NCBI GenBank assembly: GCA_028277985.1
Contig: JANQFG010000005.1
Coordinates: 18,891 to 82,890, forward strand
Length of the DNA: 64,000 bases
Direction of reading: 5' to 3'
Source: a bacterium
Lineage (GTDB): Bacteria > Desulfobacterota > DSWW01
In this document: piece after piece, positions 1 to 7,556 of the stretch
Numbering within the stretch: the stretch's first letter is position 1
Layout of the letters: every line of letters starts with the position of its first letter
Notes under the pieces: model-generated
Told to the model about the DNA's origin: nothing
The model's database searches: none
What the model saw: only the letters and a program-made list of their open reading frames with translations
Program-made: the position numbers and the translations under genes

Positions 1-1316
1 TTGAGGGCGCTCGCCTTGCCGAACCAGTTTTCCGCATCCGTATCCACGTGGAGTTGCCGAGTGCCGGCGTAGGTCACGGCGACAAGGACAATCGAGGCGC
101 CCAGGATGAGCCCCGGTCTCTGCATATTGACCTTTCCCAGCCTCCTTAGCAGCGGACCGAGCCTTCCGGGTATCGGGTTTTCCTTGGTTCTGAATTCCAT
201 CAGGTGGAGATGGCGTAGATACGAAAGGAGGATCGGGATCACGACGATGCCGAACACGTATGCGAACCCGATGCCGACCGCCGAATAGACGCCCATCTGC
301 TGGATCGGCACGAGGTCGTTGATGACCATGGACCCGAAACCCACCATGGTGGTCAGGCTCGTCAGGAGGCACGGAACCGCGGACAACCGGACCGTGCGCA
401 CGATCGCGTCCCGTCGGCTCACCGCCTTGTAGACGCTATCCTGGTAGTTGGCCAGGATATAGACGCAATCGGAGGTGCCGATCACGAAGATCATGGTCGG
501 GATCAGGATGGTCACTAGGTTGATCTCCCCTGTGACCAGGGTCAGGAGCCCGATCGTCCAGATCACGCTCAGCAGGACGGCCACAAAGGGGATGACGGTC
601 AGATAGTAGTTGCGGAACACCAGAAACATGGAGCCGACCACGAGTACCAGCGTGAAAGGCAGGTAGGTGAGCAGGTCGCGGAAAGTCTGTTTCGTGACAT
701 AGGCTGCCACAGGCGGGCTGCCGGCCATATACAGGCTTCGGCCCGATATCCTAGACTCTTTCTGGAGGATCTCCTCCAACTCGTCGACGAGTTCCTCCCG
801 CGCCTTCCGGTTCGACATGGATTCGTCGAGCTTGAGGTGAACGGCTCCCACATGGAAGTCCTCGGAGGCCAGGATGCCGAAATAGAGCGGATTCGACCGG
901 ATCCGTTTCTCCAGGGCGTCCCTCTCCTGTCTCGTATCGGGAAACCGCTCGATCAGTTTCACGATCTCGATCGAGTCGCCGTCGCTTCGCACATCCTGCG
1001 CGCTCATCAATGATATCGCCTTGGCGACATGGGGAGCCTCCTCCAGGACCGACTCCAGCCTCTGGATATACGCCAGGCTCTCCCTGGAGAGGACGTCTTC
1101 GGTTTCAAAGGCCACGACGAGGATCTCGTCGTAACCGAATTGATCGAGGAAGCGCTCGAAGAACTGGAAGTCCCGGTCGCTTTTCAGGGTCAGCTCGTCG
1201 AAATCGTCATTGATCTTCAGTGAGGGGAGCAGGAAGAGGCAGCCCAGGGTCATGCAACCCACGAGGGAGAGAATCAACGTGCGGTTGCGAATCAGGAACT
1301 CGGTATACCCGGTCAT
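1..1316 (-). CDS. RND/MMPL-family exporter, 3' end cut by the window
   Basis: Inner-membrane transporter of the RND superfamily (MMPL / sterol-sensing-domain type), which exports lipids or hydrophobic compounds using the proton gradient. The frame is open from an ATG at 1316 to the window edge, giving about 438 residues. An N-terminal membrane segment (around residues 10-30) is followed by a periplasmic domain with Asp/Glu-rich and coiled segments, then a run of hydrophobic helices from about residue 215. That run includes the stretch FVIGTSDCVYIL, typical of the SSD-like transmembrane bundle. It lies 134 bp downstream of the subtilisin gene, and a good sigma70-type promoter lies in the gap, so it may form its own unit. 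The substrate cannot be told. Family is near certain; a link to the upstream maturation genes is inference. Confidence 0.88.
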   Translation of the reverse strand, partial: MTGYTEFLIRNRTLILSLVGCMTLGCLFLLPSLKINDDFDELTLKSDRDFQFFERFLDQFGYDEILVVAFETEDVLSRESLAYIQRLESVLEEAPHVAKAISLMSAQDVRSDGDSIEIVKLIERFPDTRQERDALEKRIRSNPLYFGILASEDFHVGAVHLKLDESMSNRKAREELVDELEEILQKESRISGRSLYMAGSPPVAAYVTKQTFRDLLTYLPFTLVLVVGSMFLVFRNYYLTVIPFVAVLLSVIWTIGLLTLVTGEINLVTILIPTMIFVIGTSDCVYILANYQDSVYKAVSRRDAIVRTVRLSAVPCLLTSLTTMVGFGSMVINDLVPIQQMGVYSAVGIGFAYVFGIVVIPILLSYLRHLHLMEFRTKENPIPGRLGPLLRRLGKVNMQRPGLILGASIVLVAVTYAGTRQLHVDTDAENWFGKASAL

Positions 1317-1402
1317 CCAATCCCCCACACGATCCGCTCGCTCAGCGGGACACGCTGGTCTTGGAAGTTCGGAACCAGGAGAAGGAGGGCATTCGCGGCC
1401 CC

Positions 1403-1432
1403 AGCATAGGAATGACGCTCATATTTTGTCAA
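1403..1432 (-). promoter_or_regulatory. Predicted sigma70-type promoter for the RND exporter
   Basis: On the minus strand a perfect TTGACA (1432-1427) is followed after 18 bases by TATGCT (1408-1403), placing a start of transcription about 80 bases before the exporter ATG at 1316. The spacer is one base longer than ideal. Confidence 0.5.
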
Positions 1433-1450
1433 GCAGAACGAACAGGCGGG

Positions 1451-2140
1451 TCAGGGCGACAGTGGTCTCTGGAGATCCTCCAGCATGCTTCTGACCGACG
1501 AAGAGTCCGCGGAAGGGTGCTCGCTGAGATAGGCGGTTGCAAGCGCCGTTACACGGGCGGCCGCAAAGCTGTTCCCCTTCAGGTTCATTTCCTGCGGAAG
1601 GCCGGGGATGGCCCTGGGCCTCCCATAGGCGCCGAACTCAACCGGCATGTGCGGGTGGTGGACCACCGAGCCTTGCTCGCACGAGGAATTCCAGTAGACC
1701 CCGATGACGGTCCGCAGGCACGCCGGAAGGACATCGTCTTCAGGCCCCCTGGCGGCTGCGACGATCACGATGTCCCGTTCGTCCGCTTCCTTGCAGAGGC
1801 GGGCCAGATCCCCCCTGACACCAGGCTGTTCCGTCCCAAGGCTCAGGTGGATGATCTTCGAGTCGATCCGGATGGCCCTCTCCAGCGCGGCAAGCAGAAC
1901 CGCGGACGAGGCGTAGAGCTCTCGGTGAAAGATTTTGAAAGCCTGCAGCCTCGCCGAAGGAGACCGTTCGCGAATGACCCCCGCGATGGCTGTCCCGTGT
2001 CCCAGTTCGTCCTGGTAGTCTTCACTCTCCTCCACCCCTCCCGACTCGCCGAGCAGAAAGGAGCGTCCGCCTTCCACACCCTGCACATGCGAATGCCATG
2101 GATTGACGCCGCTGTCGACTATGGTGACTCGGATTCCCAT
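1451..2140 (-). CDS. Subtilisin-like serine protease, QhpE-like leader peptidase candidate
   Basis: Short S8-family protease of 229 residues with no signal peptide, so probably cytoplasmic. The catalytic triad is visible: Asp9 in VDSG, His48 in GHGTAIAG, Ser191 in GNSFAAA. The protein starts almost at the Asp motif, as in QhpE, which cuts the leader from the CTQ-bearing QhpC peptide of quinohemoprotein amine dehydrogenase. The position that normally carries the oxyanion-hole Asn (AAGN in subtilisins) reads Ala-Ala-Arg-Gly at about 129-132, an oddity. It starts 8 bp after the ABC exporter stop, in one operon with a QhpD-like radical SAM protein. The role as peptide-maturation protease is inferred from this context; S8 membership is clear. 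Confidence 0.85.
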   Translation of the reverse strand: MGIRVTIVDSGVNPWHSHVQGVEGGRSFLLGESGGVEESEDYQDELGHGTAIAGVIRERSPSARLQAFKIFHRELYASSAVLLAALERAIRIDSKIIHLSLGTEQPGVRGDLARLCKEADERDIVIVAAARGPEDDVLPACLRTVIGVYWNSSCEQGSVVHHPHMPVEFGAYGRPRAIPGLPQEMNLKGNSFAAARVTALATAYLSEHPSADSSSVRSMLEDLQRPLSP

Positions 2141-2148
2141 CGATTTGC

Positions 2149-3858
2149 TCAGAGACCGATCGAGTTTTCCGCTGCCTTGTCAAACGGGCCGTCATAAACC
2201 AGCCCGCTCGCGTCCAGGGAAATCAGCTTGTCCGCCCCTTCAATGGCCGAAGCCCGGTGACTGACCACGACCACTGTCGTGTCCCGCATGAGTGCTCGCA
2301 GCGTCTGCTTCAGCCGTTCTTCGATCGACGGGTCCAGAAAAGCAGTGGCCTCGTCGAGGATCAGCACCCGGGGAGAGGTGAGGAGCGACCGTGCGATGCT
2401 GATCCTTTGCTTTTGTCCACCCGAGAGCCGAACGCCACGGTCCCCGACAACGGTCTCGTACCCTTCGGGCAGGGATTCGATAAAATCGTGGATACAAGCC
2501 GCCTTCGCCGCATCCAGAATCTGCTCCCGGGTTGCCCCGGGTTTCGAATATCGTATGTTCTCTAGGATCGTGGTGTGAAAGAGGAAGGTATCCTGGGATA
2601 CGAGGGCGATCTGGCGGCGGAGCCAATCAGGGTCCAGATCGCGCAGGTCGGTTCGGTCCATGGTGATCCTGCCGGAATCCGGGTCAAAGAGCCTCATGAT
2701 CAGGTGGCACATCGTGGTCTTTCCCACACCGCTCGGGCCTACCACGGCATTAACACTCGCCGGAAGAATCTCAAAGGAGACACCTCGCAGCACCGGCTCT
2801 TCGCTCTCGTATGCAAACGAAACGTTCTCAAACGTGATGGCGCCGCGGAAAGCTTCCCCTTCCAGAACCTTGGTCCCTCCCTGTTTAAAGGCGGGAGGGA
2901 TGTCAAGGATCTCTCTTACCCGCTGCAGGGCCACTTTGGATGTCTGGAGGCCGAGGTACCCTTCCATCAGGCCCTGCAAGGGACCGAACAGCCGCCCCTG
3001 ATAGATCGTGAAGGCGACCAGGCTCCCGATCGTAAGGTTTCCACCGATCACCAGGTAGCCTCCGTAGCCAAAGACCACGATTGTATTGACGATCGAATAA
3101 AGGGTGGGGACCGACCCGGACCAGGCGCCGAGAATCTGGTACCGCAAGAGCAGCTTGAGCACCCCTGACTGCTTCTCTTCCAGCCTCTCGGTCTCGACCG
3201 TTTCCGCGCCAAAGGCCCGGATCAATGCGATTCCGGTCAGAGACTCATACAGGAAGTGCGCGATGTCCGCGTTGCTCTCCGCCACTTTCCTGGCAAGGTC
3301 CAGCAGTCTGGGTCGGATCGCGCGGAGGATGTACACGGCCAGGGGCAGGAAACCCAGGCTCAGGAGGGCCATGCGCCAGTTGAGCCAGAACAGGATGCCC
3401 GCGGTGATCACACAGGTAAGGGAATTGAAGAGGAGGTTCGGCACCAGCTCGGTGAGCAGGGACTGGATGTCGGCCATGTCCGAGGCGATCCGGGAGTAGA
3501 GGTCTCCGACCTTACGCTTGGAGTAAAGGCTCAACGGCACCCGGTGGAGGTGGGCGAAGAGATCCTCCCGCATTCGGAACAGGAGCCGGGCTGAGTATCG
3601 CATGTAGATGTAACCGTTGCCCACACGAATGACGAACCCGATGGCGACCAAGGCGATGACCGCGCCGAGGATCTTGACGAGAAGATCCGGACGATTGCCT
3701 ATGAGCACCTTGTCGATCAGGATCTTTGCAAACAGCGGCTGGACCATTCCCAGGGCCGTGCTGACCGCGCTCAGTGAAAAAGAGAGGAGCAGCACCTTCT
3801 TGTGGGGTCGAAGGTACTTTCCAAGGTAGGAGATCTGCTGTCGTGCGTTTTCCCGCAT
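2149..3858 (-). CDS. ABC exporter with fused membrane and ATPase domains, QhpF-like
   Basis: A 569-residue half-transporter of the type-IV (MsbA/lipid and peptide exporter) fold. Six transmembrane helices occupy about residues 20-310. The nucleotide-binding domain follows (about 330-560) with Walker A GPSGVGKTT, signature LSGGQKQR, Walker B VLILDEAT and the H-loop VVVSHR. It would work as a homodimer. It starts 3 bp after the UbiU-like gene and ends 8 bp before the subtilisin gene. The neighbours match the known qhp set, in which the ABC protein QhpF moves the crosslinked peptide to the periplasm. Export of a modified peptide is the inference; a lipid exporter is the alternative. Confidence 0.88.
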   Translation of the reverse strand: MRENARQQISYLGKYLRPHKKVLLLSFSLSAVSTALGMVQPLFAKILIDKVLIGNRPDLLVKILGAVIALVAIGFVIRVGNGYIYMRYSARLLFRMREDLFAHLHRVPLSLYSKRKVGDLYSRIASDMADIQSLLTELVPNLLFNSLTCVITAGILFWLNWRMALLSLGFLPLAVYILRAIRPRLLDLARKVAESNADIAHFLYESLTGIALIRAFGAETVETERLEEKQSGVLKLLLRYQILGAWSGSVPTLYSIVNTIVVFGYGGYLVIGGNLTIGSLVAFTIYQGRLFGPLQGLMEGYLGLQTSKVALQRVREILDIPPAFKQGGTKVLEGEAFRGAITFENVSFAYESEEPVLRGVSFEILPASVNAVVGPSGVGKTTMCHLIMRLFDPDSGRITMDRTDLRDLDPDWLRRQIALVSQDTFLFHTTILENIRYSKPGATREQILDAAKAACIHDFIESLPEGYETVVGDRGVRLSGGQKQRISIARSLLTSPRVLILDEATAFLDPSIEERLKQTLRALMRDTTVVVVSHRASAIEGADKLISLDASGLVYDGPFDKAAENSIGL

Positions 3859-3861
3859 TTC

Positions 3862-4854
3862 TCATGATCCCCGGAAATAGCACATGTAGCCCTTGTCGCA
3901 ATACTCGGGCGTATCCCGGAGGGAACGGGCAAAGGAGGCGATCTCGTCGTGGGAGGCGCCTTCCTTCGCCTTGTCCACCACGGCGCGGACGAGTTGCAGG
4001 CTCGCCATCTTACGGACGAAGGAGGCCTCCCGTCCAATAACCTTCACGGACGTCACGCCCCAGTCTCGAAAGTGGCCGAACCAGCAGAGGCTGCAAGGAC
4101 CGTTCGGCAGACCATGGTGCTGGAAGGAGGAGCCGCAGTTGTTCTGGTACCAGAGGTACTCGCGCAACTCCTTCCGGTGCTCTTCGACTTCGTCGGGAGA
4201 GATGCCCGCCCTCCCCTCTCCCTGCACCTCGACCTCCCATTCCGTGAGGCAGAAAGGGCCGCCCAGGACGTGCGTGGTCTGACAGAAGCCCTCTTCAAAA
4301 TAGCACCCGTCGTTGACGGCGAAGACCTCGAACTCCATGCCGGTCGGGTTCCTGCTGACGATCCCTTCGATCTCAGAGCCTCTGAGCTGTCTCGGCAGAA
4401 TGATCCGGTCGATCCCGAGGCCCGAGTAGAACCAAACCGCCCAGGTGTTGGTGCAGGCGCCCACGCTGCTCAGATGGACGCGGGCCGGCAGCTCCGAGTC
4501 GGCCAGAAGCATGAGGAAATTGAGATCACTCACGATGAAACCGTCTACCGCGAGCTCGGCGGAGAGCCGCTCGGCCAGCTTGAGCAGGTAGTGCATTCCC
4601 CCGTCCGTGTAGAACGGGGCGTTCAAGGTGATGTAGATCGGAACCCTTGCCGGACGCGCCAGATCGACGACCTCCTGGATCTCCTCCCAGGAAACCAGGT
4701 TGGCACCCACCGGGCTCCTGCGGTTCATCCACCATCGGCCGCCGAAATGCTCCTCCCACTCAGGCGTAGCCACGCCGCAGTAGAGTTCGTCTGCTCCGAA
4801 ATGCAAGAGCATTTCCACTTCCCGCGGCGAGCTGACCGGTGCGACGATTTTCAT
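3862..4854 (-). CDS. U32-family protein, UbiU-like subunit
   Basis: Peptidase-U32-family protein of 330 residues, start MKIVAPV. U32 proteins UbiU/UbiV, RlhA and TrhP are not proteases but take part in oxygen-independent hydroxylations that use prephenate. The cysteines C184, C191, C202 and C240 are spaced 7, 11 and 38. The first and last intervals closely match the four [4Fe-4S] ligands of E. coli UbiU (C169, C176, C193, C232, recalled from the literature). C254 and C257 follow. The start is fixed by an ATGA overlap with the upstream UbiV-like gene; the ATG at 4854 also leaves the usual short lead into the barrel. Partnering with the UbiV-like product is strongly suggested. The substrate is unknown, and hydroxylation of a peptide Trp is a hypothesis from the operon. 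Confidence 0.82.
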   Translation of the reverse strand: MKIVAPVSSPREVEMLLHFGADELYCGVATPEWEEHFGGRWWMNRRSPVGANLVSWEEIQEVVDLARPARVPIYITLNAPFYTDGGMHYLLKLAERLSAELAVDGFIVSDLNFLMLLADSELPARVHLSSVGACTNTWAVWFYSGLGIDRIILPRQLRGSEIEGIVSRNPTGMEFEVFAVNDGCYFEEGFCQTTHVLGGPFCLTEWEVEVQGEGRAGISPDEVEEHRKELREYLWYQNNCGSSFQHHGLPNGPCSLCWFGHFRDWGVTSVKVIGREASFVRKMASLQLVRAVVDKAKEGASHDEIASFARSLRDTPEYCDKGYMCYFRGS

Positions 4855-5750
4855 GAGACTCCTATGGCCAGGCCTTGATAGACGCAGCGAACTTCTCGGC
4901 CCTTGGTCCATGTAAGAAAAGAGGACAGCAGGGAGGCAGGGTACCGGTAGAAGATCGCGTTGCCTTCCTGCAGGAGTTTCAAATTGCTCTTCGCGTCGGT
5001 TAGACACAAGGAAGCATCACGACAGGATCTACCGCATGTGTCAGCAAGAGAGAATTTGGTCGCCGGACTCCGTTCGAAGGAGGCAAGCCAGCAAACCCTG
5101 CCCATGGAGACGTACCCGAACGGAACGTAGACCGAAGTAGCCAACCCGTGCGGCACATTCCACCTGGGGGCTCCGTGGGGAAGCAGGTCCCGCTCGAAAC
5201 GGCTCACGTGGAGACGAACCATCTCACCCTGGAATCGGGGCGAATCAAAGGTGGAACGGTTCAGCAGGGCTTCAGCCTCCTCGGACATACGCGCGAAGGC
5301 AGCTGGGTCCGGCAGTCGCGGATCCTTGAATCCCTTGTTCAGCAGTCTCCCGAGCGAGAGACGCAGGGACGGATGCCTTGCTCTCAGGAGTTGAAGTGTG
5401 CCCCAGTCATTCACCACGACTTCGGCCTCGAGTCGTTGATCATCCAGACGATCGAACAGGGGCGCGCACATCTCCAGGCCTTCATCCGTAGCCGGGGGCG
5501 TAAGAAGAGTGACCGCCCACGAACGGGCCTCCGCCAGCCGGGTAAAGGCATCCAGTGTCTCGACATCCACCAGCCGATGCAGACAGAACTCGTCCCCCAC
5601 GTAAACGCGTCGGCATGCGTCCATCAAGGATGTGCTCTGGAGTGTCTCCCCGAGGGACTCTCCCGGGAACAACTCTGTCCATTGCCCGTCGAACGCATCG
5701 ATGGATTCCATCTGAGACGGTTCTCTGAGGTGGACTGCCAGCTCTACCAT
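4851..5750 (-). CDS. U32-related protein, UbiV-like subunit
   Basis: A 299-residue protein starting MVELAVHL behind an AAGGATTCCC leader. Weak overall resemblance, but cysteines C56, C220, C239 and C243 reproduce the layout of UbiV (an early Cys, then C180, C193, C197 in E. coli), with the last pair exactly four residues apart. The block around 218-250 (GRVC...CGRSC) looks like the UbiV cluster-binding segment. Its stop overlaps the UbiU-like start, the arrangement expected for an obligate heterodimer. It begins 46 bp after the radical SAM gene. I infer an Fe-S-containing partner of the UbiU-like protein; the assignment rests on the cysteine pattern and gene pairing rather than on long conserved stretches. 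Confidence 0.66.
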   Translation of the reverse strand: MVELAVHLREPSQMESIDAFDGQWTELFPGESLGETLQSTSLMDACRRVYVGDEFCLHRLVDVETLDAFTRLAEARSWAVTLLTPPATDEGLEMCAPLFDRLDDQRLEAEVVVNDWGTLQLLRARHPSLRLSLGRLLNKGFKDPRLPDPAAFARMSEEAEALLNRSTFDSPRFQGEMVRLHVSRFERDLLPHGAPRWNVPHGLATSVYVPFGYVSMGRVCWLASFERSPATKFSLADTCGRSCRDASLCLTDAKSNLKLLQEGNAIFYRYPASLLSSFLTWTKGREVRCVYQGLAIGVS

Positions 5751-5796
5751 GGGAATCCTTGTCCCGTCCTCTTGCCGAGTCTTTCGACCCGGTCCA

Positions 5797-7224
5797 TTAC
5801 CCAGGGTGGCCTCTTGATGCGCAGAGCATCTCGAGCACATCCGGGCTCGTTGCCGCGAGGCGGCAGTAAACGTCCAGGCCGATCTCACCCCAGCGTCTGA
5901 TCCAATCACAGTAGTGGAGATTCGGCTTCAAGTGACTTCCCTCCCGAACGCAGGCCTCGTGGTAACAACCGCCCGTACAGATCGTGCGGGCCCAACAGCT
6001 CCGGCACTCTTCCTTGTTGCTGATTTCCGCATCCCTGCGAAACCTGCTCAGCTTCTCGGTGTCGAATCCGTTGAAGATGTCGCCCATGCAGAACGTCTCT
6101 TCGCCGGTGAATCGCTGGCAGAGAAAGAGCTTTCCTTCCGGGTCCGCAGAGAAGAGGCCCAGGCCGGCGCCGCAGGGGTAGTTCATCAGCTCGCCCTGGT
6201 GGAGAGCCACAAGGATCTCGATCAAGTTGGAAAAACCGAAGAACCTCTCCTCCTGGACCGCCTCGAGGAAACGTTCCGAGAGATTCCGGAATACCTTGAG
6301 CAGCTCGTCCATCTGTTGCTCACTGAGCCGGTACTCCGGATGACCCGTCGTGACCGGCGCAAAGCCCACTTCCACGAACCCGAGCCCAAGCAGGTGATCC
6401 AGGGTTTCGGGCACCCTCTCCGGCTCGTCCACTACCGTCACCCTGGCGGCGACCGGGCGCTTCCGGGAACGGTCGATCAGGTGCTGCACTCTTGGGAGGA
6501 TCACCCCGTAGGAGGGGCGATCATCATGAAACCTGCGGTATCGATCGTGAAGCTCAGGGGATCCGTCCAGACTGACCGTGATCGACACATCCTGCTTCTG
6601 GAGAAAGTCGACGATCTCCGGCGTTAACAGGGTCCCATTGGTAGTGATTGCGAAGCTAATACGCTTGCCCGAGGCGGCTGCTTCCGTGCGAGCATACCCC
6701 GCAATTTCTTTGATGATCTCGAAATTGAGCAGAGGCTCGCCCCCGAAGAAGACGAGCACCAGATCTTGCAGCCCACCCGATCTCTCGAACAGAAAATCGA
6801 CCGCCCGGAACGCTACTTCCCGGCTCATCTTCCGAGGGGGTTGGGCCCGCTCTCCCTTCTCGGCGTGATAGCAGTAGCTGCACTGCAGGTTGCAGGCCTC
6901 GGCCACGTGCAGGATGAGCGTCTTGAGCGGAATGTCCGTGGGCGGAGTGAAGCCTTGCGGTCCGGAAGCCCGGGGGTCTATAGCAGGGAGGACTGCCCGG
7001 CGCTTCAGCAGGGCGTCAAAGAGTTCCTCACCCTCATCGTGGGGCATGCCGTGCAGAGAGGCGAGCGCCTCTTCGCGGGTGAACTCCTGCCCGGAGTCCC
7101 ACTCCCTCAGCAGGGCGATGGTCTCCGGATCCGCCTCGAAGACCGCCTTGTCCGCGACCAGGAAGAGGAAGTCCCGCCCATCCGATTCGACCCTTCTGTA
7201 TTCTGCCACCCGATATTTCTTCAT
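5797..7224 (-). CDS. Radical SAM/SPASM peptide-modifying enzyme, QhpD-like
   Basis: A 475-residue radical SAM protein. The cluster motif CNLQCSYC lies at C111/C115/C118 after an N-terminal domain that resembles a peptide-recognition (RRE-like) region. The C-terminal SPASM-type part has CQRFTGEE and CRSCWARTICTGGCYHE with further cysteines. Length (QhpD is about 476) and these C-terminal motifs point to QhpD, which makes Cys-to-Asp/Glu thioether crosslinks in QhpC during biogenesis of the CTQ cofactor. The start at 7224 is preferred. An in-frame extension to 7341 would run through a GGGGTCGGACC repeat. It is the first gene of a five-gene unit with two U32 proteins, an exporter and a protease. 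No substrate peptide is seen next to it. Family assignment is strong, exact substrate unknown. Confidence 0.88.
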   Translation of the reverse strand: MKKYRVAEYRRVESDGRDFLFLVADKAVFEADPETIALLREWDSGQEFTREEALASLHGMPHDEGEELFDALLKRRAVLPAIDPRASGPQGFTPPTDIPLKTLILHVAEACNLQCSYCYHAEKGERAQPPRKMSREVAFRAVDFLFERSGGLQDLVLVFFGGEPLLNFEIIKEIAGYARTEAAASGKRISFAITTNGTLLTPEIVDFLQKQDVSITVSLDGSPELHDRYRRFHDDRPSYGVILPRVQHLIDRSRKRPVAARVTVVDEPERVPETLDHLLGLGFVEVGFAPVTTGHPEYRLSEQQMDELLKVFRNLSERFLEAVQEERFFGFSNLIEILVALHQGELMNYPCGAGLGLFSADPEGKLFLCQRFTGEETFCMGDIFNGFDTEKLSRFRRDAEISNKEECRSCWARTICTGGCYHEACVREGSHLKPNLHYCDWIRRWGEIGLDVYCRLAATSPDVLEMLCASRGHPG

Positions 7225-7380
7225 TCCTAGGAGGTTTCCACATGCGCACCCAATTTTCAAATCACCCACATCCCACCCTCCCCTCCCCCACCCCTCCTTG
7301 GGGTCGGACCAAGCCAAGTGCGCCAATACCAAACGAAACATGTCCGAGAAGCCCCCAGAATAGACGTTAGAGGCGGCGCT

Positions 7381-7438
7381 CAGCTTGGTCCGACCCCGCT
7401 CACGAGCTGCAACTTGGTCCGACCCCGCTCACGAGCTG
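7381..7438. repeat. Tandem 29-base repeat carrying GGTCCGACCCC
   Basis: Two adjacent copies (7381-7409 and 7410-7438) differ at one base. Each contains CTTGGTCCGACCCC followed by GCTCACGAGCTG. The core recurs at 9034 (inverted), 10599, 10639, 10836, 21895 and 21931 and inside scpB. Confidence 0.9.
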
Positions 7439-7473
7439 AATATAACGATTGAATGAAATTAAGAATATTTGTA

Positions 7474-7503
7474 TTGACATAACGACGGTAACCTAACTAA
7501 TCT
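7474..7503 (+). promoter_or_regulatory. Possible promoter for the beta-propeller-like protein gene
   Basis: TTGACA at 7474-7479 lies in an AT-rich stretch about 80 bases before the ATG at 7557; the best -10 (TAATCT at 7498-7503, 18-base spacer) is weak. A strong AGGAGG ribosome site follows at 7542-7547. Confidence 0.35.
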
Positions 7504-7556
7504 GGGCCTCGGTTGACGGCGTCCCACCCTTCGCCCAGAACCCAGGAGGCCCGGTC

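Larger units (their letters stand above)
7225..7556. other. Divergent intergenic region with short repeats
   Basis: The 332 bases between the minus-strand radical SAM gene and the plus-strand repeat-protein gene hold an inverted GGGGTCGGACC at 7300-7310, a tandem 29-base repeat at 7381-7438 and an AT-rich stretch at 7440-7500 that probably carries the promoters. I looked on both strands for a short cysteine-rich substrate peptide for the radical SAM enzyme and saw none. Confidence 0.6.

Noticed and set aside
1342..1422. 26-codon open frame between the subtilisin and exporter genes, considered as a substrate peptide
   Set aside because: No cysteine, no leader-like pattern and no ribosome site, and it overlaps the predicted promoter of the exporter.
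1220..2197. 325-codon plus-strand open frame opposite the subtilisin
   Set aside because: Shadow of the subtilisin gene; the minus frame has the catalytic motifs.
7225..7341. N-terminal extension of the radical SAM protein
   Set aside because: It runs through a repeat element and a Gly/Trp-rich low-complexity stretch; length of QhpD fits the 7224 start.
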